From NCBI GenBank assembly GCA_947381945.1, contig CANCXM010000025.1, positions 1 to 43,390 of the forward strand: DNA of 43,390 bases. The letters are read 5' to 3'. Each line of letters begins with the position of its first letter. Within the stretch, counting starts at the first letter, position 1. Positions 8,719 to 17,842 of the stretch are shown in pieces. The notes beneath the pieces were generated by a model. The model ran no database searches and was not told where the DNA came from. It worked only from the letters and a program-made list of their open reading frames with translations. Source of the DNA: an uncultured Muribaculaceae bacterium. GTDB taxonomy: Bacteria; Bacteroidota; Bacteroidia; Bacteroidales; Muribaculaceae. A program made the translations under genes and the position numbers.

Positions 8719-10401
8719 ATGAAATCACAAATATACGTCTTCGTCGCGCTGGCCGGTATGTTCTCGATGAGCTCCTGCTCCGACTTCCTTGACCAGACCA
8801 ACACCTACCAGGCGAGTGAAGAGACATTCTTTGACACAAACGAGGCAGTCTCGCAGGCTACCGCGCCGCTCTACAACTATGTGTGGAACTCGTTCAACGG
8901 AAAGTTCTACTACAGTGTCGGCGACGGCCGCAGCAACAACCTCACCGCCCGCTGGTCGGACTACATCTACCCCTACACCAACTTCACCGAGAATTCCCTA
9001 TCGCCCGGTCTTGAGGACGCATGGGGAGCCTTCTACTCGGTCGTGGCGCAATCCAACAACGTCATCAACAACCTCCGGAGCAAATGCGGCCCCGCAGTCA
9101 CCGAGGAGGCCAAAATCCAGGGCATAGCCGAAGCCCGCTTCATGCGTGGCCTCGCCTACTGGTACATCGGCTCAGTCTGGGGTAAGGCAATCATCTATAC
9201 CGACACCAAGGCCCAGATAAATTCGCCCGTGGCCTACGCACACCGCATGACCGACGTGATGGAATTCGCCATCCGCGACCTCGAATATGCCGCAGCCAAT
9301 CTCTCGAAGACCCAGGCCAACCCGGGACGCGTCACATGCTACAGCGCCGCCGGCATCCTCTCACGCGTCTATCTCTCGATGGCCGGTCTGACCACCGACG
9401 GACAGTATGACGGCTCTAACATCGCCACTGACTTCAACCGTGGCAGCCGCAACCCCTACTATCTCGAACTCGCCCGCAAGGCCGCCCTGCGCTGCATAGA
9501 AGGTCCCTACTCCCTCCTGCCCAACTACGGTGACCTCTTTGCCGTGCAGACATGGAACAACAACTCCGAATCAGTCTTCCAGCTCCAATGGCTCGCGGGC
9601 TCGACCGATGCTGTAGGCTGGGGAGGCACCAACTCCATCTCGGCATTCTTCAGTTGGTCGACAATGGTCGGCGAAACGAACTGGGGTAACGCCACCTATG
9701 CATCATACGACATCGTCCGCACCTACGACCCGACAGACCGCATCCGCCGCCATGCAACAATCGCAACCGTCGGAGAATTCTACCCGCAGCTCAACAGCAA
9801 GAACGGCGGCTACACCTACAATGTAACCGAGTCAGGCTATGAGAACAAATGTAACGTGGTGAAACACGTCATCGGCAAAATCGACGACAACGGTCAGAGC
9901 TATCAGCAGTCATCAGGCGTGAACACCTATATGATGCGTCTCGCCGAGGTTTATCTCAACCTTGCCGAAGCCATCCTCGCCAACAACTCATCGACTTCCG
10001 ACGAGACTGCCCTCCGCTACTTCAACCTCGTGCGTTCACGCGCAGGCATGGCTACCAAGAAGGCCATCACCTACAACGACATCCACTATGAGCGCCGCAT
10101 CGAGCTTGCCTACGAAGGCCAGTACTGGTACGACCTTCTCCGCCGCAGCTACTATCAGCAGCAGGAAGTGGTCAACTATCTCAATGCCCAGGAGCGCAAC
10201 GCAGGCTACGAATGGGACGAAAGCGAACCCTGCCAGTATGCCAAGACCTCTGACGGAACAGGCGTGTCAACCGCCCGCGAGAGCCATCTCACCCTCCCGC
10301 TCAGCGACGTGGACCTCGCGCGTAACCCCCGCCTGACCGAAGCCCCCATCGCCTACGAGTTCGGCGAACGCGAGATTGACGAGGCTACTCTCTTCAACTA
10401 A
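8719..10401 (+). CDS. susD: SusD/RagB-family glycan-binding lipoprotein
   Basis: A surface lipoprotein that forms the lid of the SusC pore and binds incoming glycans. The 560-residue protein has a type II signal with lipidated Cys20 (MSSC-SDFLDQ), the SusD N-terminal pattern (EETFFDTNEAVSQATAPLYN), helical TPR-like middle (RFMRGLAYWYIG, typical of SusD), and the conserved C-terminal YNDIHYERRIELAYEGQYWYDLLRR block near residues 450-475. It lies 21 bases after susC and the two always function as a pair. Within the binding site aromatic residues (the WYIGSVWG region, WNNNSESVFQLQWL) are plausible sugar contacts, but that is inference. Confidence 0.97.
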   Translation: MKSQIYVFVALAGMFSMSSCSDFLDQTNTYQASEETFFDTNEAVSQATAPLYNYVWNSFNGKFYYSVGDGRSNNLTARWSDYIYPYTNFTENSLSPGLEDAWGAFYSVVAQSNNVINNLRSKCGPAVTEEAKIQGIAEARFMRGLAYWYIGSVWGKAIIYTDTKAQINSPVAYAHRMTDVMEFAIRDLEYAAANLSKTQANPGRVTCYSAAGILSRVYLSMAGLTTDGQYDGSNIATDFNRGSRNPYYLELARKAALRCIEGPYSLLPNYGDLFAVQTWNNNSESVFQLQWLAGSTDAVGWGGTNSISAFFSWSTMVGETNWGNATYASYDIVRTYDPTDRIRRHATIATVGEFYPQLNSKNGGYTYNVTESGYENKCNVVKHVIGKIDDNGQSYQQSSGVNTYMMRLAEVYLNLAEAILANNSSTSDETALRYFNLVRSRAGMATKKAITYNDIHYERRIELAYEGQYWYDLLRRSYYQQQEVVNYLNAQERNAGYEWDESEPCQYAKTSDGTGVSTARESHLTLPLSDVDLARNPRLTEAPIAYEFGEREIDEATLFN

Positions 10402-10430
10402 TCACCACCACTACAAAAAGGAAGATAAAA

Positions 10431-11879
10431 ATGAAAAATTTCAAATATTTCATGCTCCCGGCCCTGACGCTCTGTTCAATCGGACTTGCTTCGTGCAACG
10501 ATGACGATGAATATTTCGACGAGGACAACCAGAGTGTCGCCATGAGCATAAGCCAGGTCTATCTGGAGGATTACAAATCATCGGTCCCCGACCGCCCTGT
10601 TGAATTCGCCCGTCTCGGCCAGATGCTCCGTCTCGAAGGCAACGGCTTCTTCGGTGTGAAGAAAGTCTACATCAACGGCTACGACACCTATTTCAACCGC
10701 GCCTACGTTTCGGACAAATCCATGATAGTGTCCATCAACAAGGATACCCCCGTCAGCGACTGCGACCCCGAAGTGCGCAACACAATCCGTCTGGTCAAGG
10801 ATAAAACTGAGCTCACCTACGAATTCCTCATCCGCAACGGCTACTCGATAATCAAGAATATCAGCAACACCCTCCCCCAGCCCGGCGAGACTGTGACCGT
10901 GACAGGTTCCTACCTCCACGAGACCGCAAAGGTCACCCTTCCCGGCGGAATCGAGGTGACGGAAGGAATCGTCAATGACGAGGATGGCGAATGGTTCACC
11001 TTCGTCATGCCCTCCGGTGTCACCGAAGGGGGCGCGCTGATTTCGGAAAGCCCCAACGGTGTGACCCAGTCGCCCGCCTACTTCAACGAACGCCGAGGTA
11101 TGCTCCTCGATTTCGACACTGACGGCAAGCAGGGCGCATGGAGCTGGAAAGAGACCGGCTCGATGATAAGCAATGATCCGGCCAACGGTGACCTCGTCAA
11201 TGACCCCGCCGGGACAGGACGCGGCTACTGCGTACAGATTGTACCTGACCGTCTGCTCGCCGAAGGAGTCGCATCGGGCAAACCGCGCGTGACCGAATGT
11301 CACACCGTCGGCGACGGCGACAAGGATTGGGAGAACTGGGCACGCATGTCGGCTCTCATCCCCGCCGAGACACCCGTGACCGAGGTAGCCGTTCAGTTCG
11401 ACATCTATTGTCCCGAACCCTGGAGCGGAACAGGCTTCTTCCAGCTTCAGCTCATCAACAACTACAACTTCGCAGGATTCGGCAGCGATGACGACGGCAA
11501 GAACAATCTTGTCTATTGCTTCACCCCCTGGCTTGAGACATGGACAGGCGGAGCGGTCGTTCCTTTCAGCACAAAGAGCTGGACCACAATGACAGTTCCT
11601 TTGAGCTCAATCAACAAGTATGCCACACTCATAGCCGATACGGAAAGCGCTACCCCGACTTTCCAGATGGTGATTGATGACCGCATGGCCGCCACATATC
11701 CCAACTTCGCGATAGGTTTCGTCAACACCGACTTCGACTACGTCAACGAGGCCGGAGAGACCGTCACCTTGAAATCCACAACCTTCACCGGACCCAAAAT
11801 CTATCTCGACAACTGGCGCATAGTCCCCTACAAGGCTTTCGAACCGTCAGACTACGAAGAACCTGAGGATGAAGAATAA
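10431..11879 (+). CDS. Surface glycan-binding lipoprotein, IPT/TIG domains (SGBP-B type)
   Basis: A 482-residue lipoprotein (Cys22, LASC-NDDDE) at the third position of the operon, where Bacteroidales place a non-catalytic surface glycan-binding protein. The acidic run directly after the Cys resembles the surface-export signal of Bacteroidota lipoproteins. Residues about 40-210 form two IPT/TIG-like immunoglobulin domains (FARLGQMLRLEGNGFFGVKKVYING; LPQPGETVTVTGSYLHETAKVTLPGG). The C-terminal half (about 215-470) has the all-beta region seen in the xyloglucan/xylan-binding SGBP-B proteins, with many Trp residues (GAWSWKE, WENWARM, PEPWSG, TPWLETWTGG). The C-terminus is very acidic (YEEPEDEE). 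It probably holds xylan chains near the transporter; ligand specificity is inferred from neighbours. Confidence 0.88.
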   Translation: MKNFKYFMLPALTLCSIGLASCNDDDEYFDEDNQSVAMSISQVYLEDYKSSVPDRPVEFARLGQMLRLEGNGFFGVKKVYINGYDTYFNRAYVSDKSMIVSINKDTPVSDCDPEVRNTIRLVKDKTELTYEFLIRNGYSIIKNISNTLPQPGETVTVTGSYLHETAKVTLPGGIEVTEGIVNDEDGEWFTFVMPSGVTEGGALISESPNGVTQSPAYFNERRGMLLDFDTDGKQGAWSWKETGSMISNDPANGDLVNDPAGTGRGYCVQIVPDRLLAEGVASGKPRVTECHTVGDGDKDWENWARMSALIPAETPVTEVAVQFDIYCPEPWSGTGFFQLQLINNYNFAGFGSDDDGKNNLVYCFTPWLETWTGGAVVPFSTKSWTTMTVPLSSINKYATLIADTESATPTFQMVIDDRMAATYPNFAIGFVNTDFDYVNEAGETVTLKSTTFTGPKIYLDNWRIVPYKAFEPSDYEEPEDEE

Positions 11880-11900
11880 TCTCTTAAATCACAGCAAATC

Positions 11901-14207
11901 ATGAAACTAAACAAGATAATATTCCCTCTCACAGCCGTCTCTATGATCTTTGCATCCTGTGATGACCAGGTCATGGAATGGCGTGAGCCCGACAAGACCG
12001 TCACCGGTTCCGACATCCCGATGGAGCTTGCCGAAAAAATCTCAAAATACGATTTCATCAAGAATTATATGGCCGAGTATCATCCGGGGGTTGACATAAC
12101 CCTCGGAATGGGACTTGACAACTTCCTTGACGACGAGGCATACCGCCAGGTGGTGCTCGATAACTTCCAGGGTGTCACCTTCGGCAACGCCATGAAGCAT
12201 CAGTCCATCGTCTCCGCATCCGGAGCCTTCAACTGGGCGAAAGTCGACCAGTTCACAGCAATGGCAACCGGTCTTAAGCTCCACGGCCACAACCTCATCT
12301 GGCATACCCAGCAGCAGCAGACCTATATGAAGTCGCTCATCGCTCCCCAGATGATTATCGAGAGCGACCCGACCAACGACATCTCCAACATGCTCTCGGG
12401 CGACAACTCCGATTTCGAGGGTAACGCCAAGGGCGGATGGGGCTCGTGGGGTAACGAATCCGAATCTGGTGTCACCTCACCCGGCCACGACAGCAACTAC
12501 TGCATGTATCTCATGAACCCGACCGACGCAAGCGCATGGAACGCCCAGTGTGCCTACACCTTCGACAATTTCCTCGAACCGGGCACCTACAAAATCCGCT
12601 TCTATGCAAAGGCCACTTCCGCTGCCGGACAGCTCCAGTTCCAGTATCAGAACGGAACCACCTACGGAAGTCAGGGTGGCTACAACACCTTCAACATCGG
12701 CACAGACTGGACACTCTGTGAATATGAGTTCGAACTGACCTTAGACGATGTCAACCGTATCCTTCTCAATTTCGGTGCTGTCGGCGCCACATATTATGTG
12801 GACGACATTGAATTCGGTCTGAAGCAGGAAGTGCCCGCCGACCCGATGGTCAACATCCTCCCCGCCGAAGCAAGCGACTTCAACGACTGCGCCGACGGCT
12901 CGACCGGCGGATGGGGTTCATGGGGTAGCGGAAAGAAATCAGCCGCAACCGTGGCCGATGCCGGTAAGGACGGTTCGACAGCCGTTGTCATCGAGAATGT
13001 CGGTGACGGCAACGCATGGGAGGCACAGTTCGCCTATACTTTCGACGAACCTCTCACCAAGGGTCAGCCTTACATCATCCAGTTCGAAGCCAAATCCACA
13101 ACTCCAGCCGGACAGCTCCAGTTCCAATATCAGAACGGAACCTCCTACGGCAGTCAGGGTGGCTACCACACCTTCGAGGTCGGTACCGACTGGATGACCC
13201 AGGAATATGAATTCACCATTGCCGACTATGACGATGTCAACCGCATCATCATCAACTTCGGCGCTGTCGGCGGAGCCTACACCATCGACAACATCAAATT
13301 CGGTCCGAAAATCGAAGCTCCCGCAGGCGCACCCGTGAAGCGCGCTTCGAGCATCACCTACAAAATCAAGACTCCCGAAGAGAAGAAAGCAATCCTTCTC
13401 GAAGCCATGGAAACATGGATAAAGGAAGCTATGACCCATCTGGGCGATGCCTGTACATCGTGGGATGTCATCAACGAACCTATCGGTGACAACGGACGTA
13501 TCCGTGGTGTCGAAGGCGGATGGATGGAAGGCGACAGCGAACCTGTCGAGACCACCGACGCAGGTCTCAACCTCAACTGGGCAAACGATGCCGGAAACGG
13601 TCACTTCTACTGGGGTTACTACTGCGGCATGGACTATGCTGTCAAAGCATTCGAATATGCTGCCAAATACAGCCCCAACGGTGCGAAGCTCTTCGTCAAC
13701 GAGTACAATCTGGAGACCTCTCCCTCGAAACTTGCCAAGCTGATTGAATTTGTCAACTACATTGACAACAACGGCGCGCATGTCGACGGCATAGGCACAC
13801 AGATGCACGTCTCCTCATCCATCACCAAGGATAAGGTCGACGCGATGTTCAAGACCCTCGCCGCCACCGGCAAGCTCATCCGCATCACCGAGCTCGACGT
13901 TGCCCTCGGCACTGCCTCACCCTCGGCTGAACAATTGCAGACTCAGAGCGATGTCTACCAGATGATTCTCACTTCCTATTTCGAGAACATTCCCGCAGCG
14001 CAGCAGTCGGCTATCACCGTATGGACACTTTCCGACAACGCCAAGGAGCATGAGTACTGGCTGAAGGACGAATCGCCCAACCTCTTCGATTCAGGCTATG
14101 GCCGCAAGGTTGCCTACAAGGGTGTCTGCGATGCAATCGCCGGTTTCGATGTAAGCGCATCGTTCACCAGCCATGACTGGAGCCAGTCGGCCTCCTCACC
14201 AAAATAA
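11901..14207 (+). CDS. GH10 endo-1,4-beta-xylanase interrupted by two tandem CBMs
   Basis: A 768-residue lipoprotein (Cys20, FASC-DDQ; acidic residues suggest surface display) that cuts the xylan backbone internally. The GH10 catalytic domain is split. Its first part spans about residues 36-155 (TFGNAMKHQSI, HGHNLIWHTQQ). Two tandem carbohydrate-binding modules follow (about 160-309 and 312-471). The remainder (about 485-750) carries the acid/base Glu526 (WDVINEP) and the nucleophile Glu664 (RITELDV). The two modules are clear duplicates: each contains GGWGSWG, AGQLQFQYQNGT, YGSQGGY and DDVNRI. This insertion architecture is known from xylanases of gut Bacteroides and Prevotella with CBM4-like inserts. 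It is the last gene of the susCD operon, ending about 60 bases before a strong hairpin. Confidence 0.95.
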   Translation: MKLNKIIFPLTAVSMIFASCDDQVMEWREPDKTVTGSDIPMELAEKISKYDFIKNYMAEYHPGVDITLGMGLDNFLDDEAYRQVVLDNFQGVTFGNAMKHQSIVSASGAFNWAKVDQFTAMATGLKLHGHNLIWHTQQQQTYMKSLIAPQMIIESDPTNDISNMLSGDNSDFEGNAKGGWGSWGNESESGVTSPGHDSNYCMYLMNPTDASAWNAQCAYTFDNFLEPGTYKIRFYAKATSAAGQLQFQYQNGTTYGSQGGYNTFNIGTDWTLCEYEFELTLDDVNRILLNFGAVGATYYVDDIEFGLKQEVPADPMVNILPAEASDFNDCADGSTGGWGSWGSGKKSAATVADAGKDGSTAVVIENVGDGNAWEAQFAYTFDEPLTKGQPYIIQFEAKSTTPAGQLQFQYQNGTSYGSQGGYHTFEVGTDWMTQEYEFTIADYDDVNRIIINFGAVGGAYTIDNIKFGPKIEAPAGAPVKRASSITYKIKTPEEKKAILLEAMETWIKEAMTHLGDACTSWDVINEPIGDNGRIRGVEGGWMEGDSEPVETTDAGLNLNWANDAGNGHFYWGYYCGMDYAVKAFEYAAKYSPNGAKLFVNEYNLETSPSKLAKLIEFVNYIDNNGAHVDGIGTQMHVSSSITKDKVDAMFKTLAATGKLIRITELDVALGTASPSAEQLQTQSDVYQMILTSYFENIPAAQQSAITVWTLSDNAKEHEYWLKDESPNLFDSGYGRKVAYKGVCDAIAGFDVSASFTSHDWSQSASSPK

Positions 14208-14268
14208 TCCATGATTTGACGCATGGCTGTATCGAATCTGTTTGATGGATACAGCATCATCCGCTCTA

Positions 14269-14320
14269 AAATCTCCCGCAACCGTCGGCCGGCCTGTTTC
14301 GGCCCGGCTGCGGGAGATTT
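14269..14320 (+). terminator. Strong stem-loop terminator after the susCD-xylanase operon
   Basis: AAATCTCCCGCA (14269-14280) is a perfect 12-bp complement of TGCGGGAGATTT (14309-14320). The loop region holds a second GC-rich hairpin, GGCCGG..CGGCC. A T-containing tract (TTTCTTTA) follows on the + strand and the A run on the other side would serve the opposite strand. It separates the first operon from the GH35 gene. Confidence 0.8.
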
Positions 14321-14431
14321 CTTTATCCTCCCATTCACTTAACTCCCGATTTCTCACCCTGGAAACCGACGGATGTGACATTTTATTAAGGATAGGTAAC
14401 AAATCAAAAAGCGTTTTTGCCTGTAAAGCCC

Positions 14432-14439
14432 TAAATTTG
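14432..14439 (+). promoter_or_regulatory. Possible -7 box before the GH35 gene
   Basis: TAAATTTG is an exact TAnnTTTG match 58 bases before the ATG at 14497 and downstream of the terminator, where a new promoter would be expected. The nearest TTTG (14416-14419) is only 12 bases away, so the -33 element is not convincing. Confidence 0.35.
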
Positions 14440-14496
14440 TACCCGTCCACCTTAACTGATTTCCAACACCTGCAAATTTTCAAAGAATCATTCACC

Positions 14497-16197
14497 ATGA
14501 AGTTACCGGTGCTGTCACTCACACTCCTGCTGACCGTCCTCGGCTGTTTCGCCCGCACAGAATCGCGGCTCGAACGTCAGGGCACGGCCACGCGGCTTAT
14601 CGTGGACGAGAAACCTTTCATCATCATCGGCGGCGAGACCGGCAACTCGATGGCTTCTTCAGCCGAGGATGTGACCCGCTGTCTGCAAATCGCCGAAAAC
14701 CACGGATACAATACGGTGCTTTTCCCTGTCGCATGGGAACTCATCGAACCCCGCGAAGGAGAATTCGATTTCACGAGTGTCGACAACATCATCCGCCTCG
14801 CCGGTGAGCGCGACATCAAGGTCGGACTCCTATGGTTCGGCGCATGGAAAAACTCCATGAGCTGCTACACTCCCGACTGGTTCAAAAAGGACACCCGACG
14901 CTTTCCGCGCGCCCGCACCCGCTCGGGCAAACCTCTTGAAATCGCCTCGGCATTCTCACAGGAGGTCTTCAATGCCGATGCTTCGGCTTTCACCCGTCTT
15001 CTTGACCACATAGCCGGGACCGACACCGCCGGGACGGTCATCATCATGCAGATAGAGAATGAAATCGGAATGCTTGAGGATGCACGCGACCATTCACCGG
15101 CAGCACGGAAGGAGTATGACAAAGGTGTACCATCCGGCCTCATCTCCCACCTTAACAAAAACAAGAAATCACTTCACCCGCAGCTCATTGGAAAGTGGCA
15201 GGACGCGGGCACGAAGCAGAAGGGAAGCTGGACGGAAGTGTTCGGCGACGACATCCATACCGACGAAATCTTCATGGCATGGAACTATGCCCGATACGTC
15301 GAAGGACTTGCACGGAAAGCACGAGAAATCTTCCCTACAATGCCACTTTACGTCAACGCGGCAATGAACTCGCGGGGACGTCAACCGGGCGAATATCCCT
15401 CAGCCGGCCCTCTCGCTCATCTCAAGGATGTGTGGCACGCCGCCGCTCCGACAATCGACTTCCTCTCACCGGACCTCTACGACAACGGCTTCAAGGACTG
15501 GGTCGGCAAATATGCCCTCCCCGACAATCCGCTTTTCATACCGGAAATCAAATGTGACCAACCCAACGCCGCACAGCTCCACTATGTGGTGGGCCATCAC
15601 AACGCCATAGGACTCTGTCCATTCGCCTTCAACAACCGCAAGGATGCAGCCTACCAGAAAAAAGGGACCGCACAGTTGCGCAGCCTCATCCCCCTCATCG
15701 GTGAGCATCTCGGCAAAGGGAGCATGGAGGGCTACTATTTCGATGCCGATTCGACAGTCAGCGTCACCGACCGCGACGGTCTGCGCATCACAGCCAAACA
15801 TTTCTTCACCCTCCCCTGGGATCCGCGTGCGACTGACGGCTCTCAGTGGCCTGCAGCGGGCGGTATCATGCTACGGCTGTCGCCGATGGAATATCTCGTG
15901 GCAGGTTCGGGCTTGGTCGTGACCTTCGAACCGTCCGATGCAAAGGCGCAGACAGAAAAAGCCCTCGGTGAAGACGGTTTCCTCGCATCCGGTTCCGACC
16001 GTCAGTCGCAAGCCGACGGAAAATGGCAAGGAAAACGCATCGGCCTTGCATCCGTGAATCAAGTGGCTGTCAACGACGACGGCAGCTTCCGGACAATACG
16101 CACCCTCAACGGCGACGAGACCCATCAGGGTCGCCACGTCCGCATAGGTGTCGACGATTTTGAAATTTTACATGTCAGACTATATGAATATGAATAG
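14497..16197 (+). CDS. GH35 glycosidase with DUF5597 domain (beta-galactosidase-like)
   Basis: A 566-residue exported glycosidase. The ATG at 14497 was chosen because it opens a clear signal peptide (MKLPVLSLTLLLTVLGC, probable lipidated Cys17); the frame upstream is open but overlaps the terminator and promoter. The GH35 TIM barrel shows the acid/base Glu189 in IMQIENEIG and the nucleophile Glu350 in FIPEIK. Typical landmarks are PFIIIGGETGNS near the N-terminus, TVLFPVAWELIEPREGEFDF, and FLSPDLY. The C-terminal third matches the DUF5597-type beta domain (residues about 420-560). Such enzymes remove terminal beta-galactose from plant glycans. In a xylan locus it may act on galactose-decorated xylan side chains or have another specificity; this is inference. 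It overlaps the next gene by 8 bases. Confidence 0.88.
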   Translation: MKLPVLSLTLLLTVLGCFARTESRLERQGTATRLIVDEKPFIIIGGETGNSMASSAEDVTRCLQIAENHGYNTVLFPVAWELIEPREGEFDFTSVDNIIRLAGERDIKVGLLWFGAWKNSMSCYTPDWFKKDTRRFPRARTRSGKPLEIASAFSQEVFNADASAFTRLLDHIAGTDTAGTVIIMQIENEIGMLEDARDHSPAARKEYDKGVPSGLISHLNKNKKSLHPQLIGKWQDAGTKQKGSWTEVFGDDIHTDEIFMAWNYARYVEGLARKAREIFPTMPLYVNAAMNSRGRQPGEYPSAGPLAHLKDVWHAAAPTIDFLSPDLYDNGFKDWVGKYALPDNPLFIPEIKCDQPNAAQLHYVVGHHNAIGLCPFAFNNRKDAAYQKKGTAQLRSLIPLIGEHLGKGSMEGYYFDADSTVSVTDRDGLRITAKHFFTLPWDPRATDGSQWPAAGGIMLRLSPMEYLVAGSGLVVTFEPSDAKAQTEKALGEDGFLASGSDRQSQADGKWQGKRIGLASVNQVAVNDDGSFRTIRTLNGDETHQGRHVRIGVDDFEILHVRLYEYE

Positions 16198-17809
16198 ACT
16201 CATACTCCTCTGCTCAGCCCTCATTCCGGGCTTCATCACAGTGCAGGCAGAGGTGAAACTTCCACAGATTATCTCCGACGGGATGGTGGTGCAACGTGAC
16301 CGTCCACTCACACTTTGGGGCACCGCCAACCCGGGTGAGGAGATTGATATAAAGGTTGCCAAAGGAAAGAAAACCACCGTGACCGCCAACCCCGACGGAA
16401 AATGGCACGCGGAGTTGCCCGCTCTAAAAACCGGCAAGACCTATACGATTGAGATTGGCGACAAGACTGTCACCGACGTTGCCGTAGGCGATGTACTCCT
16501 CTGCTCCGGACAGTCGAACATGGAGCTACCGGTCAACCGCGTCACCGACATGTTTGCCGACGAGATTGCCTCTTACAGCAACCCTGCAATACGCCACTTC
16601 ATAGTCCCGAAAGAGTTCGATTTCGATAAGGAACGCACCGATGTCAGCCCGACGCAGTGGAAGTCGGTTGATGAGGATGCGATGAACTTCTCAGCCCTCG
16701 CCTACTTCACCGCCAAGGCGATGAACGAGAAGACCGGACTTCCGGTCGGCATAATCAACGCCTCGTGGGGCGGAACACCTGTCGAATCATGGATAAGCGA
16801 GGAAAAACTCGCTCCCTTCCCGCGCGCTGTCAATCAGAAACGCATCTACAACGATGCCGCTTACCGCGACCATATCAAGAAGGTGGAGGGCGAGAACTAC
16901 TCTCATTGGAATGCAACGATGTGGGCATCAGACCCTGGCCTCCACAGCGATGTCAAATGGTATTCACCGGACTTTGATGACTCCGATTGGGCTGTCACCG
17001 ACCTCATCAGCGGTACATTCACCGACGGCAACGGCCGCTGGAGCAACAACGGTCAGAACCCCGTCAACGGTTCCCACTGGTTACGCAAGAACATCGACCT
17101 CCCCGCCTCAATGGCCGGAAAAGAGGGCATAATCCGCATGGGCTGCATTGTCGATGCCGATTCTGTCTATGTTAACGGCACATTTGTCGGCACTACCGGC
17201 TACCAATACCCCCCGCGCATATATAAAATACCCGCCGGTGTCCTCCGCGAAGGCAAGAATAATGTGACAGTCCGCCTCATCAGCCAGAACGGCAACCCGC
17301 ATTTCGTGGCCGAAAAGCCCTACAAAATCATTGTCGGCGACGAATCCGTCAGCCTTGAGGGCAAGTGGCGCTACCATCTCGGCACACCGATGCCGCAGGG
17401 TCCGGGCATGATGTTCTACTGCTACATCCCGGCGGTGCTTTACAACGGTATGATCTCACCCGTCATCACCTATCCCGTCCGCGGAACAGTGTGGTATCAG
17501 GGCGAATCCAATGTCGACCGACGCAATGAATACGCTCCCCTGCTTAAGACTATGATAGCAAACTGGCGCGAGGCTTCGGGCGACGCACAGATGCCATTCT
17601 ACATCGTCGAACTCGCGGACTTCCTCCATCCCTCCGACAAGGGAGGACGTGCGGCATGGGCTGAAATGCGCAAGGTGCAGGCCCAGGTGGCCGATGAGAC
17701 CGACAATGCCGTCCTCATCCGCAACTCCGACCTCGGCGAATGGAACGACATCCATCCCCTCGACAAAAAGACCCTCGGCAACCGCGTGGCCGATGCTGTC
17801 CTAAAATAA
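16190..17809 (+). CDS. Sialate-O-acetylesterase-like carbohydrate esterase (CE20-like)
   Basis: A 539-residue SGNH-type esterase that probably removes acetyl groups from xylan or its side chains. The start at 16190 lies inside the end of the GH35 gene (overlap ATGAATAG), giving a signal peptide MNRLILLCSALIPGFITVQA; longer starts at 16148 or 16184 are less likely. Catalytic landmarks: Ser109 in LCSGQSNM, the WGGTPVESW block, GTVWYQGESN, and Asp520/His522 in NDIHP. A jelly-roll domain (about 240-395, with SHWLRKNIDLP and DSVYVNGTFVG) is inserted between the two halves of the catalytic domain. Homologues are often named sialate O-acetylesterase. In xylan loci the linked enzymes make acetylxylan esterase activity more likely; the family assignment to CE20 is inferred. 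Confidence 0.88.
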   Translation: MNRLILLCSALIPGFITVQAEVKLPQIISDGMVVQRDRPLTLWGTANPGEEIDIKVAKGKKTTVTANPDGKWHAELPALKTGKTYTIEIGDKTVTDVAVGDVLLCSGQSNMELPVNRVTDMFADEIASYSNPAIRHFIVPKEFDFDKERTDVSPTQWKSVDEDAMNFSALAYFTAKAMNEKTGLPVGIINASWGGTPVESWISEEKLAPFPRAVNQKRIYNDAAYRDHIKKVEGENYSHWNATMWASDPGLHSDVKWYSPDFDDSDWAVTDLISGTFTDGNGRWSNNGQNPVNGSHWLRKNIDLPASMAGKEGIIRMGCIVDADSVYVNGTFVGTTGYQYPPRIYKIPAGVLREGKNNVTVRLISQNGNPHFVAEKPYKIIVGDESVSLEGKWRYHLGTPMPQGPGMMFYCYIPAVLYNGMISPVITYPVRGTVWYQGESNVDRRNEYAPLLKTMIANWREASGDAQMPFYIVELADFLHPSDKGGRAAWAEMRKVQAQVADETDNAVLIRNSDLGEWNDIHPLDKKTLGNRVADAVLK

Positions 17810-17842
17810 AACCAATCACATCTTACCTTCATAATTCCAACC

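Noticed and set aside
14242..14496. Longer start for the GH35 gene at 14242
   Set aside because: It would read through the operon terminator and a promoter box, and it would bury the signal peptide that begins at 14497.
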